NCBI GenBank assembly: GCA_028875725.1
Contig: JAPPCR010000006.1
Span: forward strand, 1,495,786-1,559,785
Direction: 5' to 3'
DNA from: Acidobacteriota bacterium
GTDB taxonomy: Bacteria > Acidobacteriota > Thermoanaerobaculia > Multivoradales > Multivoraceae
DNA length: 64,000 nt
Position numbers and translations under genes: made by a program. A model generated the notes under the pieces. The model was not told where the DNA came from, searched no databases, and was given only the letters and a program-made list of their open reading frames with translations. Shown here one piece after another: positions 47,490 to 56,390 of this stretch; position 1 is the first letter of the stretch; every line of letters begins with the position of its first letter.

Positions 47490-48158
47490 GTGAGCGAACC
47501 CACCGTTACCGTCCGGCTGCGCGAGCAGACCGGCAAGAACGCGAACCGCCGCCTCCGGGCGGCCGGTGAGATTCCCGCCGTGGTCTATGGCGGCAGCGCC
47601 GATTCGGCCGCGATCCGCGTCGACGGCAAGATGGTGCAGGGCCTGATTCGGGAGGGGGGCGAGAACGCCGTCTTCCTGCTCCAACTCGAGGGCACCGAGC
47701 GGACGCGCCACACGATGATCCGCGACTTGCAGTGGAATCCACTGACGGGCGCGCTGGTCCACATCGACTTCCAGCGAGTGAAGATGGATCAGGAAGTCCA
47801 GGTTTCGGTGCCGATCGAAGTCGTGGGGACGCCCGAGGGTGTGCGGAACGAGGGCGGGCTGCTCGAGTTCATCACTCGGGAAGTCGGCGTCGTCTGCCTG
47901 CCCGGCGACATTCCCGTCTCGATCGAGCTCGATGTCTCGCCCCTGCACATCGGCCAGCATGTGGAGGCCGGGGAACTGGTCCTTCCGGACGCCGTGATCC
48001 TCAGCGAGGAAGAGAGCAAGGTGATCGTGTCGGTCGCCGCCGCCCGGGTGGTCGAGGAGGAGGTCGAGGAGCCGGAGGAAGGCGAGCTGCTCGAGGCCCT
48101 CACCGACGAACCCGAACGGGTCGGCGACGAGGACGAATCCGAAAATGGAGACACGTAG
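47490..48158 (+). CDS. rplY: 50S ribosomal protein L25, long CTC form
   Basis: 222 residues from GTG with GAGGAG about 6 bases upstream. The N-terminal 5S-rRNA-binding domain has LREQTGKNANRRLRAAGEIPAVVYGG, here split at about 9-34. The long C-terminal TL5/CTC domain follows, ending in an acidic tail. The prs-rplY-pth order is widely conserved. It overlaps pth by 14 bases. Confidence 0.94.
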   Translation: MSEPTVTVRLREQTGKNANRRLRAAGEIPAVVYGGSADSAAIRVDGKMVQGLIREGGENAVFLLQLEGTERTRHTMIRDLQWNPLTGALVHIDFQRVKMDQEVQVSVPIEVVGTPEGVRNEGGLLEFITREVGVVCLPGDIPVSIELDVSPLHIGQHVEAGELVLPDAVILSEEESKVIVSVAAARVVEEEVEEPEEGELLEALTDEPERVGDEDESENGDT

Positions 48159-48735
48159 CGAGGAGGCGCGTCTGGTTCTGGGGCTCGGAAATCCGGGCGG
48201 GCGTTACGCCGACACGCGTCACAACCTCGGCTTCCGGGTCGTCGACGAGTTGTCTCGGCGTCTGGGCGTTCGACCTCGACTGAACGTGTGCGGGGCGGTC
48301 TGGGCCTCCAACGACCGAATCGACCTGGCGATGCCGCAGACCTACATGAATCGAAGCGGCTACAGCGCGCGCTGTCTCTCCGAACGGAATGGCTATGCTC
48401 CCCGGAACATCCTGGTCGTCTACGACGAAGTCCACTTGCCCCTGGGGCGGCTCCGGCTTCGTGGCAAGGGGAGTCCCGGCGGGCATCGCGGCATGGAGTC
48501 GGTCATCGAGAACCTGCGCACGACGGCGGTGCCGCGGTTGCGTCTTGGCATCGCGCCGGACGAAGCGGCGGCGGCCGCGGCCGGCCGCGGGGAAGACCTG
48601 CCGGATTTCGTGCTCGCCCCCTTCGCGGCGGGCGAGATCGAAACGGCGGAACGAATGGTGCGGCGGGCCGCCGACTGCGTCCTGAGCTGGGTTGACCGAG
48701 GCGTCGAAGTCACGATGAACGAGTACAACGGATGA
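48145..48735 (+). CDS. pth: Peptidyl-tRNA hydrolase
   Basis: 196 residues. The start [21 protein letters not shown] contains the catalytic Asn and His (His in RHNLGF). [10 protein letters not shown] and [14 protein letters not shown] with the key Asp follow, then [17 protein letters not shown]. It releases peptides from dropped-off peptidyl-tRNA. It overlaps rplY and is followed 13 bases later by hppA. Confidence 0.95.
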   Translation: METRSEEARLVLGLGNPGGRYADTRHNLGFRVVDELSRRLGVRPRLNVCGAVWASNDRIDLAMPQTYMNRSGYSARCLSERNGYAPRNILVVYDEVHLPLGRLRLRGKGSPGGHRGMESVIENLRTTAVPRLRLGIAPDEAAAAAAGRGEDLPDFVLAPFAAGEIETAERMVRRAADCVLSWVDRGVEVTMNEYNG

Positions 48736-48748
48736 GAGGAAACGGATA

Positions 48749-50821
48749 GTGGACACGATGTACTACCTTCTGCCCGCCTGCGGCGCGGCGGCTTTGTTCT
48801 ACGCCTTGCTGCGGAGCAGGTGGATCAACAGACAGGACGCCGGCGACGGCGCGATGCCGGAGATCGCCGGCCACATTCGGGACGGGGCAATGGCGTTCCT
48901 CGGCCGCGAGTACCGCATCCTCGCCATCTTCGTCGTCCTGGCGGCGGCCCTGCTGGCGCTCGCCAACTGGGACCGCGCCGGCAGCTCCCCCTTGATCGGG
49001 CTGTCCGTTCTCGGCGGCGCCCTCTGCTCGGGGCTGGCCGGCTTCTTCGGCATGCGCGTGGCGACATCGGCCAACGTGCGCACCGCGGCAGCCGCCCGCA
49101 CGAGCCTGAACCGGGCCCTGGCCGTCGCCTTCTCGGGCGGCGCGGTGATGGGTTTCGCGGTCGTGGGGCTCGGCATCCTCGGCCTGTCCCTGCTGTACCT
49201 GCTCTACGCCGCGATGTTCGGCAGCGGCGACAACGACTCGCTGGGCCAGGTGGTGACCGTGCTGACCGGCTTCTCGTTCGGCGCCTCATCGATCGCCCTG
49301 TTCGCCCGGGTCGGCGGCGGCATCTACACCAAAGCCGCCGACGTGGGCGCCGACCTGGTGGGTAAGGTCGAGGCCGGGATTCCCGAGGACGATCCACGCA
49401 ATCCGGCGGTGATCGCCGACAACGTCGGCGACAACGTGGGCGACGTCGCCGGCATGGGGGCCGACCTGTTCGAGTCCTACGTGGGGGCCATCGTCGGAAC
49501 GCTCGTGCTCGGCATCAGCACGACCACCCTGGCCGGGGAGGCGTTCACGCCGAACCTCATCCTGCTGCCGATGCTGCTCGCCGGCCTCGGCATCCTGGTC
49601 TCCCTGGCCTCCACGCTGCTGGTCCGCACGAAGGAGGGCGGCAACCCGCAGCATGCCCTGGATCTCGGCACTTTCGCTGCGGCCGGCGTGATGCTGGTCG
49701 TCACCTACTTCACGGCGCAGTACCTCCTGGGCGACAGCAGGTACGTCGTCGAGGGGAAGGAATTCGGCTTCATGGGCGTGTTCCTGGCCACGGTCGCGGG
49801 CCTCGCCGCCGGACTGCTGATCGGGCTGATCACGCAGTACTACACGGCCGAGTCCAAGGCGCCGGCGCAGAGCATCGCCAAGGACAGCCAGACCGGAAGC
49901 GCCACGAACATCATCGGCGGCCTGGCCGTCGGCATGCAGTCCACCGCGCTGCCGATCGTCGTCCTGACCGCCGCCGTCCTCGTGGCCCACAGCCAGGCTG
50001 GCCTGTACGGCATCGCGATCGCGGCCCTCGGCATGCTCTCGACGACGGGCATCCAGCTCGCCGTCGACGCCTACGGACCGGTCGCCGATAACGCCGGCGG
50101 CATCGCCGAGATGAGCGCTCTTGGTCCGGACGTGCGCGCCCGCACCGACAAGCTGGACGCCGTCGGGAACACGACGGCGGCGATCGGCAAGGGCTTCGCG
50201 ATCGGGTCGGCGGCGCTTACCGCCCTAGTGCTGTTCGCGGCCTTCCGCACGACGGTCGGCCTGGAGAGCATGGACCTGGTCAACCCGCGGGTCATGTGCG
50301 GGCTGTTCATCGGCGCCATGCTGCCGTTCCTGTTCTCCTCGATGGCGATGAAGGCGGTCGGCAAGGCGGCCTTCGAGATGATCGAGGAGGTCCGCCGTCA
50401 GTTCCGCACGATTCCGGGCCTGATGGAAGGCGAGGCGAAGGCCGAGTACGCGCGCTGCGTCGACATCTCCACCGCGGCCGCCCTGCGCCAGATGGTGGCG
50501 CCGGGCCTGCTTGCCGTCCTGGTTCCGGTGTCCGTCGGTTTCTGGGACGTCGAGGCTCTGGCCGGGGTCCTCGCCGGCGTGACCGCCGGTGGCGTTCTGC
50601 TCGCCATCTTCATGGCGAACGCCGGGGGCGCTTGGGACAACGCGAAGAAGTTCATCGAAGCGGGGGCGCACGGGGGCAAGGGTTCCGACGCCCACAAAGC
50701 GGCCGTCGTCGGCGACACGGTGGGGGACCCGTTCAAGGACACGGCCGGGCCCAGCCTGAACATCTTGATCAAGCTGATGTCGGTCGTGTCGCTGGTCATC
50801 GCGCCGCTGCTGGTGCTGTAG
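48749..50821 (+). CDS. hppA: Membrane-bound pyrophosphatase, K+-dependent type
   Basis: 690 residues from GTG, with AGAGGAAA about 8 bases upstream. Many hydrophobic helices are visible. The pyrophosphate site has [39 protein letters not shown] near 225-245, and [16 protein letters not shown] near the C-terminus. In [17 protein letters not shown] the alanine at 477 and glycine at 480 are those of K+-dependent enzymes (lysine and threonine in K+-independent ones). It couples PPi hydrolysis to H+ or Na+ export; which ion is not clear. Confidence 0.95.
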   Translation: MDTMYYLLPACGAAALFYALLRSRWINRQDAGDGAMPEIAGHIRDGAMAFLGREYRILAIFVVLAAALLALANWDRAGSSPLIGLSVLGGALCSGLAGFFGMRVATSANVRTAAAARTSLNRALAVAFSGGAVMGFAVVGLGILGLSLLYLLYAAMFGSGDNDSLGQVVTVLTGFSFGASSIALFARVGGGIYTKAADVGADLVGKVEAGIPEDDPRNPAVIADNVGDNVGDVAGMGADLFESYVGAIVGTLVLGISTTTLAGEAFTPNLILLPMLLAGLGILVSLASTLLVRTKEGGNPQHALDLGTFAAAGVMLVVTYFTAQYLLGDSRYVVEGKEFGFMGVFLATVAGLAAGLLIGLITQYYTAESKAPAQSIAKDSQTGSATNIIGGLAVGMQSTALPIVVLTAAVLVAHSQAGLYGIAIAALGMLSTTGIQLAVDAYGPVADNAGGIAEMSALGPDVRARTDKLDAVGNTTAAIGKGFAIGSAALTALVLFAAFRTTVGLESMDLVNPRVMCGLFIGAMLPFLFSSMAMKAVGKAAFEMIEEVRRQFRTIPGLMEGEAKAEYARCVDISTAAALRQMVAPGLLAVLVPVSVGFWDVEALAGVLAGVTAGGVLLAIFMANAGGAWDNAKKFIEAGAHGGKGSDAHKAAVVGDTVGDPFKDTAGPSLNILIKLMSVVSLVIAPLLVL

Positions 50822-50842
50822 CGGAGGGCCGGCGATCGACCG

Positions 50843-50851
50843 TGATAGATT
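50843..50851 (+). promoter_or_regulatory. Candidate extended -10 (TGATAGATT) for rpsF-rpsR-rplI
   Basis: TGATAGATT fits TGnTAnnnT and lies about 125 bases before the rpsF start. A transcript from it would carry a leader with the two hairpins at 50868-50915. Confidence 0.35.
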
Positions 50852-50867
50852 CCGCCGCCGACTCGTT

Positions 50868-50915
50868 CCGGTCCGCAGACCGGCGCACCCTGGCGGCGCG
50901 GGAACGCGCCGCCAG
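50868..50915 (+). promoter_or_regulatory. Two-hairpin leader before rpsF
   Basis: The first hairpin pairs CCGGTC (50868-50873) with GACCGG (50878-50883) around CGCA. The second is an 11-bp perfect stem (50890-50900 with 50905-50915) closed by a GGAA tetraloop. There is no T-run after it, so it is unlikely to be a simple terminator for hppA. Leaders of rpsF operons in many bacteria bind S6:S18 for feedback; whether this one does is not shown. Confidence 0.5.
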
Positions 50916-50975
50916 CGTCGCGGCCGGAACGCCCGTCGTCGGGCGATCCGGCGCCCACATCAAGAGGATGAACGA

Positions 50976-51362
50976 TTGACACGGACATACGAACTCGTCT
51001 TCATCGCCGATCCACGTCTCTCGGATGAGGAGGCCGTGGAGTTGAGCGATGCCTTCGGCAAGCTGCTGGTGGCTGACGGCAAGCTGCGGATCACCCAGGA
51101 GGAATCCTGGGGCAAGCGGCGGCTCGCCTATCCGATCAGGAAGTTCACCGAAGGCCGTTACCACATCTACTACCTGGAGTCCGACGGAGGCGACAACGGC
51201 CTCGCCGAGATCGGACAGCGGATGCTCCAGAACGAGCAGGTCCTGCGCCACCTGGTGGTGCGGACCGACCTCGACCTGAAACGCGCCGCCAGCAAGGGCA
51301 AGGAGCCGGTCCAGCAGACGACCATGGCCAATATCCCGAGCCAGGCGGCTGGAGGCGTCTAG
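50976..51362 (+). CDS. rpsF: 30S ribosomal protein S6
   Basis: 128 residues from a TTG start with AGAGG about 9 bases upstream. It reads [20 protein letters not shown], then [25 protein letters not shown] (in part), typical of S6. The C-terminal tail is basic then variable. It pairs with S18, encoded next, on the 30S platform. Confidence 0.95.
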   Translation: MTRTYELVFIADPRLSDEEAVELSDAFGKLLVADGKLRITQEESWGKRRLAYPIRKFTEGRYHIYYLESDGGDNGLAEIGQRMLQNEQVLRHLVVRTDLDLKRAASKGKEPVQQTTMANIPSQAAGGV

Positions 51363-51364
51363 AA

Positions 51365-51595
51365 ATGCCGAAGCGCAGAACCTTCTTCCGCCGCCGCAAG
51401 GTGTGCAAGTTCACCGCCGACGGGATCGAGTACATCGACTACAAGGATGTCGCCACGCTGCGCTCCTTCGTGCCGGAACGGGCCAAGATCCTGCCGCGCA
51501 GGATCTCGGGCAACTCCGCGCGGCACCAGCGGATGCTCGCCCGCGCGCTGCGACGGGCCCGTTTCCTGGCCCTGATCCCCTACACAACGGACTGA
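51365..51595 (+). CDS. rpsR: 30S ribosomal protein S18
   Basis: 76 residues: [20 protein letters not shown], then [18 protein letters not shown] and [22 protein letters not shown], all S18 hallmarks. A single cysteine remains in KVCKF. It begins two bases after the rpsF stop. Confidence 0.96.
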   Translation: MPKRRTFFRRRKVCKFTADGIEYIDYKDVATLRSFVPERAKILPRRISGNSARHQRMLARALRRARFLALIPYTTD

Positions 51596-51637
51596 CCGCA
51601 GGCATCGGCGGCGACCGAGGCGGCGAGGAACGAGGCA

Positions 51638-52084
51638 ATGGAAGTCATCCTGCTACAGGACATGAGAGGACTGGGCACGCGCGGCCAGGTGGTCGACGTG
51701 AAGCCCGGGTACGCCCGCAACTACCTCTATCCGCGGGAGCTGGCGGCGCCTTCCACCGAGTCGAACAAGCTCTGGTTCGAATCGCAGAGGAAGAAGTTCG
51801 ACGCTCGCCACGAAGCGGAGCGTTCGGCGGCCGCCGAGGTCGCGGCGGAGCTCGCGGCGGTCAAGCTGACGATCCCCAAGCGAGCCAGCGAGACGGGGAC
51901 GCTGTACGGCTCCGTGACCCCCACGGAGGTGACCGAGGCGCTCGCCGCCGCCGGTGTGCAGGTGGATCGCCGGATGATCGATCTCACCGGCGGCATCAAG
52001 ACGGTGGGCGAGCACCTGGTGCGGGTCGACCTCCACACGGAGGTCATCGCCGAAGTCGCCATCGAGGTAGTGCCTGAAACCTAG
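51638..52084 (+). CDS. rplI: 50S ribosomal protein L9
   Basis: 148 residues. The N-terminal domain MEVILLQDMRGLGTRGQVVDVK then PGYARNYLYPRELA is diagnostic; a long connecting helix and C-terminal domain follow (GTLYGSVTPTEVTEAL). GAGGAACGAGG provides the ribosome site. The methyltransferase frame opens within its last codons. Confidence 0.96.
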   Translation: MEVILLQDMRGLGTRGQVVDVKPGYARNYLYPRELAAPSTESNKLWFESQRKKFDARHEAERSAAAEVAAELAAVKLTIPKRASETGTLYGSVTPTEVTEALAAAGVQVDRRMIDLTGGIKTVGEHLVRVDLHTEVIAEVAIEVVPET

Positions 52085-53306
52085 GGCCGATAGCGAAAGC
52101 TCCGGCGCGGGAGCCTCACCGGAAGTCGCCGACTTCCTGGGAGAACAGCCCACGCGTGATCTCGGCGACTGGCGCCATCTCTGGGAGCGGGACATTCCGT
52201 TTCCGATTCGCAGCCATCGCGGTGTCGCCGGCCGTCTGCTCGTCGCCTTCAAGCGGCTTCTGCGCCCCTTCGTTTCGCTGCCCCAGAACGATCTCTGGGA
52301 GCGGCAGCGGGTTTTCAACCTGATTCTGCTCGATGTCTTCGAGCACCACCTCCAGGCGTGGAGGGACCACCAGGAACGCGTGGAGCGACTGTTCGAGCAG
52401 CGTATCGGCGACTTGGACCACCGGACGCGGCACCTGGAGAACTTCCTCCGCGAAGGGCTCGACGAGGTCATGCGCCACGACGACGCCCTGTTCGGCCGGG
52501 TCGACCGCAAGCTGGACCGTTACCGGAGGGAAGCGGACGAACTGGCCGGGTTGTTGCGGTCGGCCCTCGCCCAGAGCCCGGAGGGGCACAAGGAACTCCG
52601 AGAGGCCGACGCGGACGTCTCCTACATCGACTTCGAGCACAGGTTCCGAGGCAGGGAAGAGGACATCCGCGACCGCCTCCGCGTCTACTTGCCGCGGCTC
52701 CGTCGGGCGGCGCCGGTCCTGGACCTCGGCTGCGGCCGGGGTGAAGCCCTGGCGCTGCTGGAAGCCGAGGGCGTGGAGTGCCGCGGCGTCGATCCCTCCT
52801 CGGCGATGGTGCGGCACTGCCGTGAGCAGGGTCTTGACGTCGACGAGAACGACGCGCTGACCGCGCTGGTCCAGACCGAGCGGGCATCTCTGGGCGGCGT
52901 CGTCTCCTTCCACGTCATCGAGCATCTCGCTCCGGAGAACATCGAGCGTCTGGTCCGCCTCGCCTTCGCGGCCCTGCGGCCGGGAGGGATTCTGGTGCTG
53001 GAGACGCCGAATCCGCTCTCCGTCGCGGTGACGGCCCGCAGCTTCTGGCTTGATCCGACACACGAGAGACCGGTTCATCCGGAGGCGCTGTCCGCGTGCT
53101 ACGAACAGGCGGGCTTCACCGGTATCGAGCGACTCGACCTTCGGCCGTATCCCGAGGAGGAGCGGTTGCCGGAGATCCAGGTCGACGGGTTGGACGGGCA
53201 GAGCCGGGAGCTGGCCGACCGGCTGAATCGGCTCCGCGACGAGCTCGACGACTTCCTGTTCGGCTACCGCGACTACGCCCTGATCGGCCTGCGGCCGGAA
53301 CGCTAG
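52074..53306 (+). CDS. SAM-dependent methyltransferase, start probably CTG inside rplI
   Basis: 410 residues if started at the CTG at 52074, with GAGG 6 bases upstream. The first ATG/GTG/TTG in frame is the GTG at 52380, which would remove a clearly coding segment (DLGDWRHLWERDIPFPI, then LLVAFKRLLRPF and NDLWERQRVFN). The methyltransferase domain follows a coiled-coil-like region: PVLDLGCGRGEALALLEAEG near 220-240, GVDPSSAM, VVSFHVIEHLAPENIERLV and LRPGGILVLETPNP. Such enzymes often modify surface glycans; a glycosyltransferase starts at 63.8 kb but is not adjacent. Domain call firm, start and role inferred. Confidence 0.82.
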   Translation: MKPRADSESSGAGASPEVADFLGEQPTRDLGDWRHLWERDIPFPIRSHRGVAGRLLVAFKRLLRPFVSLPQNDLWERQRVFNLILLDVFEHHLQAWRDHQERVERLFEQRIGDLDHRTRHLENFLREGLDEVMRHDDALFGRVDRKLDRYRREADELAGLLRSALAQSPEGHKELREADADVSYIDFEHRFRGREEDIRDRLRVYLPRLRRAAPVLDLGCGRGEALALLEAEGVECRGVDPSSAMVRHCREQGLDVDENDALTALVQTERASLGGVVSFHVIEHLAPENIERLVRLAFAALRPGGILVLETPNPLSVAVTARSFWLDPTHERPVHPEALSACYEQAGFTGIERLDLRPYPEEERLPEIQVDGLDGQSRELADRLNRLRDELDDFLFGYRDYALIGLRPER

Positions 53307-53356
53307 CGCCGCCAAATCTGTCGCAGGCTCCATGTTTGGCCCCAGCCCCCACCTCA

Positions 53357-53412
53357 CTAGCACCCTGCGTCGCAGCACTTGCTTCGCCGCGTTCTGCGGC
53401 GCAGGCTCCTAG
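53357..53412. repeat. 56-bp CTAG-bounded hairpin repeat, copy B
   Basis: Same length and structure as copy A at 37273. Within the stem a T:G pair of copy A is T:A here, so pairing is maintained where the sequence changes. The terminal CTAG contains the TAG stop of the PBP1A gene. It fills most of the gap between convergent genes and may act as a bidirectional terminator or mRNA 3'-end stabiliser. Confidence 0.8.
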
Positions 53413-55895
53413 AGTCCCTCGGCTCTGTCGCCTTTCTGCCAGCCGCGCATGATCGGCGTCCAGTCGAAGAGGTCTTCCGGCATGTTCTCTCCCGCCTTCG
53501 GCTCGCCGTACAGTGCGCGTTGCTGGTACCACGGCAGGTCGTAAACCGCGCGAGTCTCGGGGTCGAACGAAAGGACCGGCTCGGTGCCTACGATGAAGGC
53601 CTCTTCGATGACGCGCTGGCCGGACCGGCGCCGCGCCGGCAGGAGGCCGGAGTGGTACTCGACCTGCCGCAGCCGCACCTGGTTGGGCCTGGTGAAGGTC
53701 AGAGTGGGGTCCAGCCAGCCGTCCTCGATACCCAGGCGGAGCACCTCGTTCCAGATCGGCAGAGCCGCCACGGCGCCGGTCATGTTCCTTCCGATTCGCT
53801 GCTGCTGGTCGTAGCCGACCCAGACGACCAGGGTGTACCGGGGTGTGAAGCCCGCGAACCAGGCGTCTGTGAACCCGTCTGTCGTACCGGTCTTCCCGGC
53901 GACGGCCGCGAGGCCGAGAGCCCGCGCAGACTGGGCTGTGCCGCGCTGGACCACACCCGAGAGGACGTGGGTGAGCAGGAAGGCGACCTCGGGCGTGACG
54001 ACGGTCGATGCCTGTGGCACGTGAGCATCGAGTTCGCGGCCGTCGCGGGTCGTGACGCGCTCGACGAAGTAGGGCTCCACGTGGACACCCAGGTTGGCGA
54101 TCGTCGCGTAGGAGGTCGCCACCTCGAGCACGGTCAGGTCGGCCGCGCCCAGGGCGAGGCTCGGATAGGGAAGGAGCGGCGAGCGGATGCCCGTGCGGTG
54201 GGCGAAGTCGACGACCCGTTCCGCACCGACGATGTCGTGGAGCTTGACCGACGTGACGTTGATCGACCTTTCCAGGGCCCGCCGCAAAGTCACGATGCCC
54301 AGATACTGCCGGTAGAAGTTCCGGGGACTGTAGTTGAGCTGGTTGTCGGCGCCCAGGAACGCGGCGGGCGCGTCGAACAGGGTGTCGGCGGGGGTGAAGC
54401 CGTGCTCGAAGGCGGCGCCGAACACGAGCGGCTTGAACAGGGAGCCGACCTGGCGCCGGGCCTGAAAGGCGCGGTTGAACTCGCTGCGATCGTAGTCCCA
54501 GCCTCCGACCATCGCACGCACGGCACCGGTCGCCGACTCGAGCAGCAGGACCGCGCCCTCGATCCGCGGTTCCTGGACGAGCTCCAGCTCGAAGCGCGCC
54601 TGGTCCGTGCCCTCGTCGCCATCCGTAGCGGCATCATCGCTGACAGACCGCAACTCGAACCACGCGACATCGCCCCTCCGCAGCGGCGGAGAATCCCTGC
54701 GCGTCCACTCGTAGCCCGAGGCCTCCAGCATGAAACGGTGATCCGCGATCCGAATCTCCGCGTTCTCCCGCCCGCGCTGGAGAACGACACCCGGCGCCCA
54801 AACGCCCACCTCGGGCTCGAAGCCGACCCACCTGGCCAGGACGCCGCCGAATGACTCGGCCAGGTCCGGAGCGGTCAGATCGTCCTCGTTCACCCGGGCG
54901 ACCGCTCCACGGTAGCCACGCAGACGGTCGATCCTCACCAACCCTCCGCGCAGCGCCTGCCCCGCAGCGCTCTGCATTCTCTGGTCGAGAGTCGTCTGCA
55001 CCTGCAGGCCGCGCTCGTACAACCCCTTCTGCCCGTACGAGCGGTACAGGTCGAGGCGGACCTTCTCCGCGAAGTAGGGCGCGACCGGCTTCGGCTCTCG
55101 CTGCGTGACGACGTTGAGCGATGTCGCTGCCGCCTCGACGGCCTCGTTCCGCGTCATCACGCCGCGTTCGCCGAGCATCCGCAGGATGGCGTCGCGTCGT
55201 GTGCGCACGATCTCCGGCCGAAGGTAGGGCGTCCACACGCTCGGACTCGGCACGATCGCCACCAGGGTCGCCGCCTCGCTGTAGGTCAGTTCGGCGGACG
55301 GCTTGCCGAAGTAGTAGAGGGACGCGGATTCGACGCCGTAGTTGCCGTGGCCGAAGTAGGTGAGGTTGCAGTAGAGAGTGAGGATCTGCTGCTTGCTGAG
55401 ACGCTTCTCGAGTTCGACCGCCAGCAGGGTCTCCCGGATCTTCCGACGCCAGACCTTGGCCCGGTCCAGGAAGAGCATCCGCGCCACCTGCATGGTGATC
55501 GTGGAGGCGCCCGAGAAACGCTCCCCGCGCCGCCAGTTCTGCAGGACCGCGCGAAAGACGCCGATGATGTCGAAGCCGGCGTGGGTGTAGAAGCTCCGGT
55601 CCTCGGCGGCGAGCAGGACACGCGCGAACGGTTCCGGCACCTCGCCCTCGGCGAGCAGGATGCGCTTCTCGACGGAGTAGCTCCTGAACGGCTCTCCGTG
55701 GCGGTCGCTCAGCCGGGTGATCTGGCTGGGCGTCAGTTCGGCCACGGTCTCGACCTGCGGCAGATCGATCACCGCGGCAACGCCGACGCCCAGGAGCACG
55801 CCCGCGATCGGGGTGACGGCGACCGGCGCCAGCCAGCGCCAGTGCCTGACGCACCAGCCTCGCACCGCGTCCGGGGCTTTCCGCACCGCGTTCAT
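53409..55895 (-). CDS. mrcA: Penicillin-binding protein 1A (bifunctional)
   Basis: 828 residues. A single N-terminal membrane anchor at about 22-44 leads to the GT51 glycosyltransferase domain: AAEDRSFYTHAGFD with E98, GASTITMQVARM and KQQILTLYCNLTYFGHGNYG. A PCB_OB-like insert (about 325-440) marks PBP1A rather than 1B. The transpeptidase has S485-LFK488, S544-IN546 and K668-TG670. It polymerises and cross-links peptidoglycan in the periplasm. TATGAT ends 9 bases before its ATG. Confidence 0.94.
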   Translation of the reverse strand: MNAVRKAPDAVRGWCVRHWRWLAPVAVTPIAGVLLGVGVAAVIDLPQVETVAELTPSQITRLSDRHGEPFRSYSVEKRILLAEGEVPEPFARVLLAAEDRSFYTHAGFDIIGVFRAVLQNWRRGERFSGASTITMQVARMLFLDRAKVWRRKIRETLLAVELEKRLSKQQILTLYCNLTYFGHGNYGVESASLYYFGKPSAELTYSEAATLVAIVPSPSVWTPYLRPEIVRTRRDAILRMLGERGVMTRNEAVEAAATSLNVVTQREPKPVAPYFAEKVRLDLYRSYGQKGLYERGLQVQTTLDQRMQSAAGQALRGGLVRIDRLRGYRGAVARVNEDDLTAPDLAESFGGVLARWVGFEPEVGVWAPGVVLQRGRENAEIRIADHRFMLEASGYEWTRRDSPPLRRGDVAWFELRSVSDDAATDGDEGTDQARFELELVQEPRIEGAVLLLESATGAVRAMVGGWDYDRSEFNRAFQARRQVGSLFKPLVFGAAFEHGFTPADTLFDAPAAFLGADNQLNYSPRNFYRQYLGIVTLRRALERSINVTSVKLHDIVGAERVVDFAHRTGIRSPLLPYPSLALGAADLTVLEVATSYATIANLGVHVEPYFVERVTTRDGRELDAHVPQASTVVTPEVAFLLTHVLSGVVQRGTAQSARALGLAAVAGKTGTTDGFTDAWFAGFTPRYTLVVWVGYDQQQRIGRNMTGAVAALPIWNEVLRLGIEDGWLDPTLTFTRPNQVRLRQVEYHSGLLPARRRSGQRVIEEAFIVGTEPVLSFDPETRAVYDLPWYQQRALYGEPKAGENMPEDLFDWTPIMRGWQKGDRAEGL

Positions 55896-55903
55896 CTCGC
55901 GAA

Positions 55904-55910
55904 TATCATA
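55904..55910. promoter_or_regulatory. Bidirectional -10 core (TATCATA) shared by PBP1A and the 55922 gene
   Basis: On the plus strand it reads TATCAT (55904-55909), 12 bases before the ATG at 55922. On the minus strand it reads TATGAT (55910-55905), 9 bases before the PBP1A ATG. It is the second such overlap in the window. Confidence 0.5.
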
Positions 55911-55921
55911 AGGCGCGTTCC

Positions 55922-56389
55922 ATGACTCCCGAAGCCGACCAGGCGTCCGACCTGCCGCCGCTGCCGGAACCCTTCCCCGAGCCGACGGCGGCTCAGCCGG
56001 CGGACCCGGATCGGAAGCGTCGCGGCTGCCTGGTCGGAGGGCTTGTGGGCTGCGGCCTGATCGTCGTGCTGTTGCTGGTCGGCCTCGGCGTTTTGGTCAC
56101 CCAGGCTGACGAACTGCTCGAATACGTCCTGGACTTCAGCCGGGAACGGATCGTGACCGAGCTGCCGGAGGACGTGCAGCACGCCGAACGTCAACGTCTG
56201 GAGCGGGCGTTTGATTCCGTGCTCGAGCACTACCGGAGCGGAGCGGCCACGCCGGCAGACAATCGCCGCCTGCAACTGGCGCTCACCGACGCGCTCCGGA
56301 GGCTCGAGCGGGGCCTCTTCGATCAGGACGACCTGCGCCGGCTGACGGAGCGCCTTGAGAACATCGCGGCGTCCGACCCGGGAGGCTGA
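55922..56389 (+). CDS. Single-pass membrane protein of unknown function
   Basis: 155 residues. A Pro/Glu-rich N-terminus (about 1-30), a RKRRGC membrane border and one hydrophobic helix at about 37-60 are followed by a helical charged domain ([39 protein letters not shown], in part). No family recognised. It is divergent from PBP1A and ends one base before the uvrB start, so envelope stress or DNA repair roles are equally open. Confidence 0.72.
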   Translation: MTPEADQASDLPPLPEPFPEPTAAQPADPDRKRRGCLVGGLVGCGLIVVLLLVGLGVLVTQADELLEYVLDFSRERIVTELPEDVQHAERQRLERAFDSVLEHYRSGAATPADNRRLQLALTDALRRLERGLFDQDDLRRLTERLENIAASDPGG

Positions 56390-56390
56390 C

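Noticed and set aside
50890..50915. The GGAA-loop hairpin as a Rho-independent terminator of hppA
   Set aside because: It is followed by CGTCGCGG, not a T-run, and lies about 70 bases past the stop, downstream of a candidate rpsF promoter.
56355..56390. TTG at 56355 as the uvrB start
   Set aside because: It lies within the preceding gene without a ribosome site, whereas TTG 56391 has GGGAGG 5 bases upstream.
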